Shown here: positions 55,851 through 64,000 of the stretch, piece after piece | Position numbering within the stretch: position 1 is the first letter of the stretch | How the letters are laid out: each line of letters begins with the position of its first letter | Assembly: GCF_003590335.1 (NCBI RefSeq) | Contig: NZ_MIET01000010.1 | Coordinates: forward strand, 1 to 64,000 | Source of the DNA: Pseudoalteromonas sp. MSK9-3 | GTDB taxonomy: Bacteria > Pseudomonadota > Gammaproteobacteria > Enterobacterales > Alteromonadaceae | Reading direction: 5' to 3' | Length of the DNA stretch: 64,000 nucleotides | Program-made: the position numbers and the translations under genes | Notes under the pieces: model-generated | Told to the model about the DNA's origin: nothing | Seen by the model: the letters and a program-made list of their open reading frames with translations, nothing else | The model's database searches: none

Positions 55851-56354
55851 ATGACTGAAATAGAACAAGATCAATACTGGATGGCCAAAGCGCTTGAATA
55901 TGCAGACCGAGCGGAACAACAAAATGAGATCCCCGTCGGAGCTGTAATAGTCAAAGACAATCAAATAGTTGCAGCAGGGTGGAATCAATCTATTTGCAAT
56001 CACGATCCGTCTGCACATGCAGAAATGTTGGCTGTGAGAGAAGCAGGGAAGGTGTTAGAGAACTATCGATTGGTTGATTGTACCTTATATGTAACATTAG
56101 AACCGTGCCCAATGTGCGCCGGTCTGTTGGTACATAGCAGGTTAAAAAGGCTGGTGTTTGGTGCCAGTGATGCTAAAACCGGTGCTGCAGGGTCAATAAT
56201 GAACATTGTCAACGAACCTAAACTGAATCATCAATTAGACGTTACTCAAGGTGTATTGGCCGAGGAATGTGCACAAAAACTGTCGGATTTTTTTAAGCGT
56301 CGTAGAAAAGAAATCAAAGCGGCAAAGAAAGCAAAACAAGCGACTCAGGGCTGA
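55851..56354 (+). CDS. tadA: tRNA-specific adenosine deaminase TadA
   Basis: 167 aa that makes inosine at tRNA-Arg position 34. The zinc motif DPSAHAEMLAVREA holds the histidine and catalytic glutamate, and LEPCPMCAGLLVHSRL the two cysteines. In E. coli it neighbours mltF and purL as here. The stop overlaps the convergent small gene by ten bases. Confidence 0.96.
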   Translation: MTEIEQDQYWMAKALEYADRAEQQNEIPVGAVIVKDNQIVAAGWNQSICNHDPSAHAEMLAVREAGKVLENYRLVDCTLYVTLEPCPMCAGLLVHSRLKRLVFGASDAKTGAAGSIMNIVNEPKLNHQLDVTQGVLAEECAQKLSDFFKRRRKEIKAAKKAKQATQG

Positions 56355-56503
56355 GCCGCGATTTCTTCCATTTGTTGCTGTGCAAATAATTTGCGACGTA
56401 ACAGTACCTTTTTGTGGTTACTTTTCATAATAGCGCGGCGACGATTCGCCTTAGTATGTTGAGTGTTTCGTTTAAATTGGTGAGTTCGACGTCTTCTAAG
56501 CAT
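56345..56503 (-). CDS. Small highly basic protein of unknown function
   Basis: 52 aa from ATG 56503, preceded by AAGGAGGTG, one of the strongest ribosome binding sites in the window. The protein is extremely rich in Arg, Lys, Gln and His (MLRRRRTHQFKRNTQHTKAN), similar in composition to small ribosomal proteins. No family was recognised. Convergent with tadA and downstream of mltF on the same strand (gap 93 bases). Confidence 0.6.
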   Translation of the reverse strand: MLRRRRTHQFKRNTQHTKANRRRAIMKSNHKKVLLRRKLFAQQQMEEIAAQP

Positions 56504-56596
56504 CGGCACCTCCTTATTTGTGAGAGAAAAAACACACATGGCAGAATTACAGGGATGTATTGCAATAGTATGACACTTGCATCGATTTGACGCTTT

Positions 56597-57958
56597 TTAT
56601 TTGTCACTGCTTGTATTGAGCGCCCCATTTTCATCTAACCATATTAGGGCATCATAATAACGACGAATGTTGTCAACGTATTGGATGGCAACATCTCCAC
56701 GTGCATATCCATATCTTGTCTTTCGATAGTAGCGCTTTTTGATTAGAAGGGGTAGTCGTTTTTTTACCTCAGCCCAACTATCAGGATCGCTGTTTTGTTG
56801 CTTCGTTATTTTCCTTGCATCATTCACATGGCCCCATCCTACGTTATACGATGCGAGTGCGAACCAGGTTCTATCAGGTTGAGAAATATTTTTAGGAATA
56901 CGCTTAATCAGTTTTTGTAAATACTTGGCACCCCCGCGAATATTTTGTTCCGGCTTTAACCGGTTTGTTACGCCAACTTGCTTAGCGGTGGGTTGAGTGA
57001 GCATCATAATGCCCCGCACGCCAGTTGGAGATTTAGCGCGTGGGTTCCACATCGATTCTTGGTAACTGAGCGCAGCAAGTAAACGCCAATCCAACTCGCC
57101 GGCATACTCTTCAAACCAAGCGCGATATTTGGGTAATGTGTCATTACTGGCTTCAACAAAAGCAAGGGTATTTACGTAGTTAAATTCATTGATATGGCCA
57201 AAGTATTTTTCTTCTAATGCGTACAGTGTTTCGCTGTTGTTCATACTCTCAAAAAAAGGCATCAGTAACGCGTATAAAGAGTCGTCATGATCGTCTCTCA
57301 AAGCCCACGCAACGTGATCGGTTTGTGTTACAGAGAAACCAATACTCACATTGGGATGATAACGGCGAAACAGGGCTAGGGTATGCGAGTCGGCAATGGT
57401 AAAGTCAATCTCTTCATCAATGATTGCTTGAAGTAATTCTTCTTCATCTAAATTGTTGGTTGTCTGCCATTCTAAGCTTGGATACTCGTACTGAATTTTT
57501 TCTAACGACAATGCATGATTAGAGCCTTCAATGACGATGATTGGCGCATCAATATCTGCAAAGCTTCTGGGACGAACACGTCCCTGTTTATAGACTAACT
57601 TCTGGCTTACAGTTCGGTAGCTCGGGCCAAAGCGGTATTCTCGTAACGGATGATAACTTAATCCAGATGCCGCTAAATCAAGGTCGCCACTGTTTAAACG
57701 CTCAAAAAGTTCTGTGAGGCTAAAAAAGGGCACAATTTGAAGGTGAACCCCTAGATACTGAGCAAAATGTTGGCTGAGCTCATATTCAAAGCCTTGTTCT
57801 GCTCTTTGAGATTGAAAGTAGTTGCTTGGGCCAACCAAGGTCCCAACTTTAATGACCTGTTTTTGCTTTATTTTCTCTAGTTGATTGGGTGGGGTTTTAT
57901 CGCATCCGGTTATCAAAAGTATGACAACAACCATGATGAGCTGTATTAATTGTTGCAT
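56597..57958 (-). CDS. mltF: Membrane-bound lytic murein transglycosylase F
   Basis: 453 aa. The lipobox ITGCDK near residue 18 anchors it in the outer membrane. Residues about 35-260 form a periplasmic solute-binding-like domain (VGTLVGPSNYF, IPIIVIEGSN-type region). The C-terminal SLT domain has the catalytic glutamate in LSYQESMWNPRAKSPTGVRG. It cuts glycan strands to 1,6-anhydro products. Between tadA and purL as in E. coli. Confidence 0.95.
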   Translation of the reverse strand: MQQLIQLIMVVVILLITGCDKTPPNQLEKIKQKQVIKVGTLVGPSNYFQSQRAEQGFEYELSQHFAQYLGVHLQIVPFFSLTELFERLNSGDLDLAASGLSYHPLREYRFGPSYRTVSQKLVYKQGRVRPRSFADIDAPIIVIEGSNHALSLEKIQYEYPSLEWQTTNNLDEEELLQAIIDEEIDFTIADSHTLALFRRYHPNVSIGFSVTQTDHVAWALRDDHDDSLYALLMPFFESMNNSETLYALEEKYFGHINEFNYVNTLAFVEASNDTLPKYRAWFEEYAGELDWRLLAALSYQESMWNPRAKSPTGVRGIMMLTQPTAKQVGVTNRLKPEQNIRGGAKYLQKLIKRIPKNISQPDRTWFALASYNVGWGHVNDARKITKQQNSDPDSWAEVKKRLPLLIKKRYYRKTRYGYARGDVAIQYVDNIRRYYDALIWLDENGALNTSSDK

Positions 57959-58138
57959 TTTTTCGCCTTAAGAAAACCTCGTAATAAGCTACGTTAACGA
58001 AATTGTGTAATGAAAGCAAAACTCCCAGTACCTTGTTTTGTATACAACAAAGTCACATTTTACGGTGCTGACTAAATAAGGTGAGGTATTTTTTACGAGT
58101 TTTGACAATTTTGGGTTAAACCTAACCGCTATTTCTAC

Positions 58139-58144
58139 TATAAT
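58139..58144 (+). promoter_or_regulatory. Possible -10 element of purL
   Basis: TATAAT is an exact -10 hexamer 36 bases upstream of the purL start. The best -35 at 17-base spacing (TTAAAC) is weak; TTGACA further upstream is too distant. No PurR box was recognised. Confidence 0.35.
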
Positions 58145-58179
58145 GGCGACCCAAAATATCGTTCAATCCCTAACCCCGG

Positions 58180-61100
58180 ATGAAAATACCTATGTTGATC
58201 TTACGTGGTGCTCCTGCACTGTCTGATTTTAGAGTTCAAAAAATCCTTAAAAGCTGCGCTGACGCGAACCTACCTATCACAGGTATTTATGCTGAATTCA
58301 TGCATTTTGCTGATTTAACAAGTGAACTATCTGAAGCCGAATTGGTTAAGTTAAACAAGCTGTTGGAGTATGGTCCGACAATCGCTGAGCATGAGCCAGC
58401 GGGTCAGTTAATTTTGGTTACACCTCGTCCAGGCACGATTTCACCTTGGGCGTCAAAAGCAACCGATATTGCAAACAACTGTGGTTTAAGCCAAGTACAC
58501 CGTGTTGAGCGTGGTATTGCGTATTATGTTGAAGGCGAGTTATCCGCTGAGCAATTATCAGCAACGGCGGCGTTACTACATGACCGCATGACCGAAGCCG
58601 CGCATTCAGAGCTTGAAAGTGCAGGCAAGTTATTTAGTGTTGATGAACCTAGCCCAATGTCATCGGTTGATATTTTAGGTGGTGGCCGTGAAGCGTTAGC
58701 AACAGCAAACGTAGAGCAAGGTTTTGCATTAGCAGATGATGAAATTGACTATTTGGTAGAAAACTTCCAAAAGTTAGGGCGTAATCCGAACGACATCGAA
58801 TTATTTATGTTTGCGCAAGCAAACTCTGAGCATTGTCGTCATAAGATTTTCAATGCAGATTGGACAATCGACGGTGCTGAACAACCTAAATCATTGTTTA
58901 AAATGATTAAGAACACCTTTGAGAATAACCCAGAAAACGTATTGTCTGCTTATAAAGACAATGCCGCAGTAATGAAGGGTTCTAAAGCAGGTCGTTTCTT
59001 CCCAAATAAAGAGGGTGAGTACACTTATAATCAAGAGAACATTGAAATCTTGATGAAAGTTGAAACCCACAACCACCCAACTGCTATTGCGCCTTTCTCT
59101 GGTGCTTCAACAGGCTCTGGTGGTGAAATTCGTGACGAAGGTGCAACTGGCCGTGGTTCTAAACCAAAAGCGGGCTTAGTGGGCTTTACTGTATCTAACT
59201 TACGTATTCCGGGCTTTGAACAACCTTGGGAAAGCGACTTTGGTAAGCCTGGACGTATTGTTAACGCACTAGACATTATGACTGAAGGGCCACTAGGTGG
59301 CGCTGCGTTTAACAACGAGTTTGGTCGTCCAAATCTACTGGGTTATTTCCGTACTTACGAAGAAAAAGTAACGAGCCATAATGGCGAAGAAGTGCGTGGT
59401 TACCATAAGCCAATTATGTTGGCTGGTGGATTAGGTAACATTCGTACCGATCATGTCCAAAAAGGTGAAATTCCAGTCGGTGCAAAACTGATTGCACTGG
59501 GTGGTCCAGCCATGAACATCGGCCTAGGCGGCGGTGCTGCATCATCAATGGCATCAGGCCAGTCTAACGAAGATTTAGACTTTGCTTCTGTACAGCGTGA
59601 AAACCCTGAAATGGAACGTCGTTGTCAGGAAGTTATCGATAAATGTTGGCAGCTTGGTGATGAAAACCCTATTGCCTTTATCCATGATGTGGGCGCGGGT
59701 GGTTTATCGAATGCATTCCCTGAATTGGTGGATGATGGTGGCCGTGGTGGTAAATTCCAACTGCGTAATATTCCGAACGATGAGCCAGGTATGGCACCAC
59801 ACGAGATCTGGTGTAACGAATCGCAAGAGCGCTATGTATTAGCGGTAGGTGTTGAAGACTTTGACCGTTTTGAAGCGATTTGTAAGCGTGAACGTGCACA
59901 ATATGCGGTGATTGGTGAAGCAACCGAAGAACGTCATTTAACCGTTGCTGATAGCCACTTTGACAACAACCCAGTGGATTTACCGTTAGATGTATTACTA
60001 GGTAAAGCACCTAAAATGCACCGCGATGTGACTTCTCAACAGGTTGAAGGCAGTGCCCTTGAAACTGCTAACATCGATGTAGAAGAGGCGGCAAAACGTT
60101 TATTACGTTTGCCAGCGATTGCAGAGAAAACATTCTTGATCACCATTGGTGACCGCACGGTAACGGGCTTAGTTGCCCGTGATCAGATGGTTGGCCCGTG
60201 GCAAGTACCAGTTGCAAACTGTGCGGTAACTGCGGCAACGTATGATACGTATCACGGTGAAGCAATGTCATTGGGTGAACGTACACCTGCGGCACTACTT
60301 AACTATGGTGCATCAGCACGTTTGGCAGTGGCTGAGTCATTGACTAACATCGCAGGAACAAACATTGGTAGCTTAGAGAACATCAAGTTATCAGCTAACT
60401 GGATGGCGGCGGCCGGTCACCCTGGTGAAGATGCGGGTCTTTATGAAGCGGTTAAAGCCGTGGGTGAAGAGCTGTGCCCTGCACTAGGTTTAACTATTCC
60501 GGTTGGTAAAGACTCTATGTCGATGAAAACCAAATGGGATGAGAATGGCGAAGAAAAGTCAGTTACTTCTCCGCTGTCATTGATCATTACGGCGTTTGGT
60601 CGTGTTGAAGACATTCGTAAAACAGTAACGCCACAATTACGCACTGACAAAGGTGAAACATCACTCATCTTATTAGATTTAGGTGCGGGTCAAAACCGCA
60701 TGGGTGCATCAAGCTTGGCACAAGTTTATAAGCAGCTAGGTGATAAAACGCCAGATGTAGACAGCCCTGAATTATTAAAAGGTTTCTACAACGCGATGCA
60801 GACGTTAGTGGCTGATGAAAAGCTACTTGCTTATCATGACCGTTCTGACGGTGGACTATTTACTACCGTGACGGAAATGGCATTTGCGGGTCACACAGGT
60901 GTGACTGTGAACTTAGATAGCTTGGTAGGTAGCGACATTGAAGCACTTTATAATGAAGAGCTTGGTGGTGTGATTCAAGTGCGCAACAGTGACTTGAGCG
61001 CAGTACACAGTGTACTTGCTGCACATGGTTTAACAGCTATCAGCCATGAAATCGGCTCATTAAATAGCGAAGACACTGTGGTATTTAACCGCGCAGGTAA

Positions 61101-62076
61101 AGCAGTTCTGAGTAATACTCGTACTGAACTTCGTACTATTTGGGCTGAAACGACGTATCAAATGCAGGCACTTCGTGATAACCCAGAGTGTGCTAAGCAA
61201 GAATTTGATGCTAAATTTGACGCCAAAGACCCAGGTCTAAACGTGAAGTTAAGCTTCGATTTAAACGAAGACATTGCAGCGCCTTATATTGCAACCGGTG
61301 CAAAACCACAAATGGCTATCTTGCGTGAGCAAGGGGTTAACTCACATATTGAAATGGCTGCTGCGTTTAACCGCGCTGGATTCGCAGCTGTTGATGTACA
61401 CATGAGTGACATTTTAGAAGGTCGTTTAACACTTGAGCAGTTCAAAGGCTTAGTGGCATGTGGTGGCTTCTCTTACGGTGACGTACTAGGAGCTGGTGAA
61501 GGCTGGGCGAAGTCTATTTTGTTCAATGATATGGCGCGCGAGCAGTTCCAAACTTTCTTCCACCGTGAAGATACATTCAGCTTAGGTGTGTGTAATGGTT
61601 GTCAGATGTTGTCAACGGTGAAAGAACTGATCCCAGGTACTGAGCACTGGCCACGTTTTGTTACGAACAAGTCAGAACGCTTTGAAGCGCGCTTTAGCTT
61701 AGTTGAAGTGCAAGAAAGCCCGTCAGTGTTCTTTAAAGGGATGGCAGGTTCTCGTATGCCTATCGCGGTTTCTCATGGTGAAGGTCATGCTGAATTTGCA
61801 GCTCAGAGTGCAGTTGATACAGCCATTAACTCTGGTACTGTGGCATTGAAGTTTGTTGATAACTACGGTAACCCAACCACGCAATACCCTAATAACCCGA
61901 ATGGGTCTGTTGAAGGTATTACCGGTATTACGTCGACTGACGGTCGTGCAACTGTGATGATGCCACACCCAGAGCGTGTATTCCGCGCCGTGGCAAACTC
62001 ATGGCACCCTGATGAGTGGAAAGAAGACAGCCCGTGGATGCGTATGTTCCGCAATGCACGAAAGAATGTGGGTTAA
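58180..62076 (+). CDS. purL: Phosphoribosylformylglycinamidine synthase
   Basis: 1298 aa, the large single-chain form of Gammaproteobacteria. It converts FGAR, glutamine and ATP to FGAM in purine synthesis. The N-terminal domain begins with [13 protein letters not shown]. The synthetase core has [22 protein letters not shown] and the glutaminase domain holds the cysteine near residue 1138 in GVCNGCQM, with HGEGHAEF and HPERVFR completing the triad region. Intact throughout, which is useful as a control for sequence quality. Confidence 0.97.
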   Translation: MKIPMLILRGAPALSDFRVQKILKSCADANLPITGIYAEFMHFADLTSELSEAELVKLNKLLEYGPTIAEHEPAGQLILVTPRPGTISPWASKATDIANNCGLSQVHRVERGIAYYVEGELSAEQLSATAALLHDRMTEAAHSELESAGKLFSVDEPSPMSSVDILGGGREALATANVEQGFALADDEIDYLVENFQKLGRNPNDIELFMFAQANSEHCRHKIFNADWTIDGAEQPKSLFKMIKNTFENNPENVLSAYKDNAAVMKGSKAGRFFPNKEGEYTYNQENIEILMKVETHNHPTAIAPFSGASTGSGGEIRDEGATGRGSKPKAGLVGFTVSNLRIPGFEQPWESDFGKPGRIVNALDIMTEGPLGGAAFNNEFGRPNLLGYFRTYEEKVTSHNGEEVRGYHKPIMLAGGLGNIRTDHVQKGEIPVGAKLIALGGPAMNIGLGGGAASSMASGQSNEDLDFASVQRENPEMERRCQEVIDKCWQLGDENPIAFIHDVGAGGLSNAFPELVDDGGRGGKFQLRNIPNDEPGMAPHEIWCNESQERYVLAVGVEDFDRFEAICKRERAQYAVIGEATEERHLTVADSHFDNNPVDLPLDVLLGKAPKMHRDVTSQQVEGSALETANIDVEEAAKRLLRLPAIAEKTFLITIGDRTVTGLVARDQMVGPWQVPVANCAVTAATYDTYHGEAMSLGERTPAALLNYGASARLAVAESLTNIAGTNIGSLENIKLSANWMAAAGHPGEDAGLYEAVKAVGEELCPALGLTIPVGKDSMSMKTKWDENGEEKSVTSPLSLIITAFGRVEDIRKTVTPQLRTDKGETSLILLDLGAGQNRMGASSLAQVYKQLGDKTPDVDSPELLKGFYNAMQTLVADEKLLAYHDRSDGGLFTTVTEMAFAGHTGVTVNLDSLVGSDIEALYNEELGGVIQVRNSDLSAVHSVLAAHGLTAISHEIGSLNSEDTVVFNRAGKAVLSNTRTELRTIWAETTYQMQALRDNPECAKQEFDAKFDAKDPGLNVKLSFDLNEDIAAPYIATGAKPQMAILREQGVNSHIEMAAAFNRAGFAAVDVHMSDILEGRLTLEQFKGLVACGGFSYGDVLGAGEGWAKSILFNDMAREQFQTFFHREDTFSLGVCNGCQMLSTVKELIPGTEHWPRFVTNKSERFEARFSLVEVQESPSVFFKGMAGSRMPIAVSHGEGHAEFAAQSAVDTAINSGTVALKFVDNYGNPTTQYPNNPNGSVEGITGITSTDGRATVMMPHPERVFRAVANSWHPDEWKEDSPWMRMFRNARKNVG

Positions 62077-62103
62077 GATAACTTAGCACTCTAATTCTTA
62101 AGT

Positions 62104-62131
62104 AAAAAAGGTCGCAGATGCGGCCTTTTTT
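62104..62131 (+). terminator. Intrinsic terminator of purL
   Basis: AAAAAAGGTCGCA-GA-TGCGGCCTTTTTT, a 13-pair stem with one wobble and a T run, 27 bases after the stop. Confidence 0.88.
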
Positions 62132-62445
62132 GTTTCTGTTATTTTTATCCTGTAGCAAAATAAATCAACCAGGCCTTGAGGGTGATTGGTTACACCAGCC
62201 TTACGACACTAATTACTGGGGGGCGACTAATGTTCAGTTTAGCTCTCAAAAGTAAATGACGGCGTTATGATGGTTCAATTATCCACATTACCTGATTACT
62301 TATCGTTATATTTAGCTATGGTGATCGCTAAAGACCATTGGCGTCGCGAAAAGGCATAGGTAACTAATGTATGGCCTCTTGCCTGTATTATGCTTTCATA
62401 TACAGGCAGACTTCAGTGATTTAGTATCAAAAGGCGTTATCTCTT
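62132..62445. other. Intergenic region between purL and the exported protein gene
   Basis: About 310 bases. A 31-codon frame at 62267-62359 has no ribosome binding site and was not accepted. No clear regulatory structure was seen. Confidence 0.4.
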
Positions 62446-63108
62446 TTACTCTAAACCACTCGTATCATAATAAAGTTGCTTGAGCGTGCCGCAGTTGACG
62501 AATTTGTAGATTAATTCATTGGCTGGTGGCACCACTTTTGAGGTTCTGAATTTTTGTAAACACGCCCCCGTTAAGTCAACAAAAATCAAGTGGTTAAAAC
62601 TCGGTTTGTTTTGGATTTTGTGTACGTAAATACGTTCAGTGCCTTTAACCGTGATCATATCGTATTCTTGCCATTTTGAGGGTTCAGCCAATTCAGTGAG
62701 CTTACGAGAATAGAGCTGTTTGCTAAATACAATGGCGCGGTCGCTATACACTAAGCTGCCACCTTGTTTGTAGTGCCCTTCGTAAATATCGGCGGTTACC
62801 GTAATCTCTTCACCACGCATTAAGCGTTCAATATTGAATGGTTTTGGCTTAATAGTAATAAGGTTTGCATCTCTTACTAAATTTAAAAATGCCACATCTG
62901 GGTTATCTATTTGATAGACCAGTTGCACATCGTGTGGGGTTGTATACGTTGGAAAGTTAGCTGCATAGATTCGAGAACCTCGGTTCATTAGCACCATCGC
63001 ATGCTCTGCTTTATAGGCAGGGTTTAACGGAGGGAGTTGTTTTTCTTCTTCGGCTGCATACACATTGCCCAATATAAGCATGCACAGTGTTAGTAATAAA
63101 GTTCTCAT
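62446..63108 (-). CDS. Exported protein of unknown function
   Basis: 220 aa with a signal peptide ending at VYA-AE. The mature part is beta-rich (MVLMNRGSRIYAANFPTY, HLIFVDLTGACLQKF) with two cysteines near the C-terminus (GACLQK, NCGTL) that could form a disulfide. No family recognised. It follows the S41-type peptidase gene (46 bases), possibly co-transcribed. Confidence 0.65.
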   Translation of the reverse strand: MRTLLLTLCMLILGNVYAAEEEKQLPPLNPAYKAEHAMVLMNRGSRIYAANFPTYTTPHDVQLVYQIDNPDVAFLNLVRDANLITIKPKPFNIERLMRGEEITVTADIYEGHYKQGGSLVYSDRAIVFSKQLYSRKLTELAEPSKWQEYDMITVKGTERIYVHKIQNKPSFNHLIFVDLTGACLQKFRTSKVVPPANELIYKFVNCGTLKQLYYDTSGLE

Positions 63109-63154
63109 TGGTATCTCTATGTGAAGTGGTCATTATAGTATAGCGTGATGTGTG

Positions 63155-64000
63155 CTACCTCTGGAGATTTTTAAATAAAGAAAGCGTGCTAAGCAACGGT
63201 TGATCTATGCCTTGTTGATACTCATCCCATGATTGCGTGAGGTGTTTATCCGGATACAGTGCGTCTGATGAAACACTACTAAACGAATAATAGCGTTTTG
63301 ATAAGCTATAACGACGGTGTGAGTGTGGCAAAGAAAGCCGATGGGTTTCGCTGTAATGATTAGGATCGCCTCCGCTTGGGGCACCAATAATTTGGGCGTT
63401 TAATAGTGATTTAAATTGCGCAGCGTTACTCATTGCAGCTGAAAAGGTGACATGGTCAATAAGCACGGCAATCTTATTTTGCCAGTCGAATTGATCGAGG
63501 GGAAGTAGGCAAGATGACAGGGCTAATCCACTGTAAAAGTTACCACCACCGTTACCTCTGAAATCGATAATTAATGCGTTGGCGTTGCTTTTTCGAATGG
63601 TTTTTTGAATGGCATCACACTGGGTGATAACTGAGAGCGGTTCGGGGTAGTGATCGAAGTCAATATACACTGTATCGTAAGCGGGAAGGGTTGCGAACCT
63701 AATACCATCGAGTTTGATGGGTTGCCATGTGAGTGCTGGGTTAGCGCGCTTGAATGGGCTAGTGATCTGAGCAAATTGATGCATAGTGACGGCTTTTACG
63801 GTGTGTGTGTTTGTCATGGTGTTATGTTTAAAAGTAAATTTGGTCGTGTATTGCTCACGACTAACACCACTACCAAATAATAATTTTGCAATGGTAATCT
63901 GAAAAGCAAAGCGCACTTTAAAGCTATAAATATTGTCAACACCACTGATATAGGGTTGTAGCTTTTTTTGTAGTTCAGAGATAGCCACATGATTAATGGC
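63155..64000 (-). CDS. S41-family (tail-specific) peptidase, 5' end beyond window
   Basis: At least 281 codons open to the window edge, so the N-terminus is missing. The C-terminal part shows the S41 catalytic core: IIDFRGNGGG and TFSAAMSNA with the likely catalytic serine, then the GAPSGGDPNHY block. Such proteases cleave C-termini of periplasmic proteins or act in regulated proteolysis. A GTG at 63988 is an internal codon and not a credible start in this context. Confidence 0.8.
   Translation of the reverse strand, partial: AINHVAISELQKKLQPYISGVDNIYSFKVRFAFQITIAKLLFGSGVSREQYTTKFTFKHNTMTNTHTVKAVTMHQFAQITSPFKRANPALTWQPIKLDGIRFATLPAYDTVYIDFDHYPEPLSVITQCDAIQKTIRKSNANALIIDFRGNGGGNFYSGLALSSCLLPLDQFDWQNKIAVLIDHVTFSAAMSNAAQFKSLLNAQIIGAPSGGDPNHYSETHRLSLPHSHRRYSLSKRYYSFSSVSSDALYPDKHLTQSWDEYQQGIDQPLLSTLSLFKNLQR

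Noticed and set aside
58891..62054. Many antisense frames in purL
   Set aside because: Artefacts of the conserved purL coding strand.
62267..62359. Short 31-codon frame after purL
   Set aside because: No ribosome binding site and no recognisable features.

Overview
The window looks like a chromosomal segment of a marine gammaproteobacterium, most likely Pseudoalteromonas or a close relative in the Alteromonadales. I infer this from the moderately AT-rich composition, the secreted, TonB-dependent and lipoprotein genes, and the core order tadA - mltF - purL at the right end, which E. coli also has. It mixes accessory modules with this core block.

Layout. Positions 1-173 hold the C-terminal end of an IS630-type transposase. 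Positions 492-6102 hold a lone exbD, a TonB-dependent receptor and an exported catalase-peroxidase. Positions 6552-15306 form an RNA-repair island made of two opposed modules. The first is rtcR with, divergently, rtcB-rtcA-cca-rlaP behind a good sigma-54 promoter. The second, on the minus strand, is rtcB2-prfH-LMW phosphatase-like gene, with start/stop overlaps. Both cca and rlaP need a -1 frame change at a homopolymer. The rlaP site is a correctly phased A AAA AAG heptamer, the same slippery sequence as dnaX.

Positions 15788-21652 carry a small barrel protein, LysR/pirin, a small membrane protein, an alpha/beta hydrolase, a metallo-beta-lactamase-fold lipoprotein and another lipoprotein. Two inverted copies of a 196-bp MITE-like repeat flank this part (12957-13152 and 19389-19584). 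Positions 21759-24279 carry a two-component system followed by two paralogous 69-aa double-glycine leader peptides with five equally spaced cysteines. Positions 24618-29860 include a SnoaL-CBM fusion, a TetR operon with a 43-bp palindromic operator, an arfA gene too short for most ORF filters, LysR/zinc-free oxidoreductase and a rhomboid-like protein.

Positions 30258-36101 form an envelope-stress locus (lipoprotein, double DUF350 protein, membrane-anchored spermidine-synthase-like protein, DUF2170, PspA, DUF2491, small protein), resembling the E. coli yjfIJKL genes. Positions 36449-39967 hold a lipase and a large exported companion. Positions 40261-47445 carry lipoate ligase-like, periplasmic binding protein, gloA, a ribbon-helix-helix protein, an esterase remnant, a BlaI / M56-M23 / M23 cell-wall operon, MmcQ-like and HAD genes. 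Positions 47701-52564 hold a SUMF1-type exported protein, a CadC-like membrane regulator and a response regulator. Positions 52989-62076 are core metabolism and translation (hpf, glsB, gsk, tadA, mltF, purL). The right edge has an exported protein and an S41-type peptidase that runs off the window.

The strongest leads are the two frameshifts in the RNA-repair operon, the phosphatase-like gene joined to rtcB2-prfH, and the kinase-linked cysteine-rich peptides. Ribosome rescue and repair is a recurring theme (RtcB, RtcB2, PrfH, ArfA, HPF). No tRNA, rRNA or CRISPR array was recognised by eye. All family calls come from reading motifs, without database searches.
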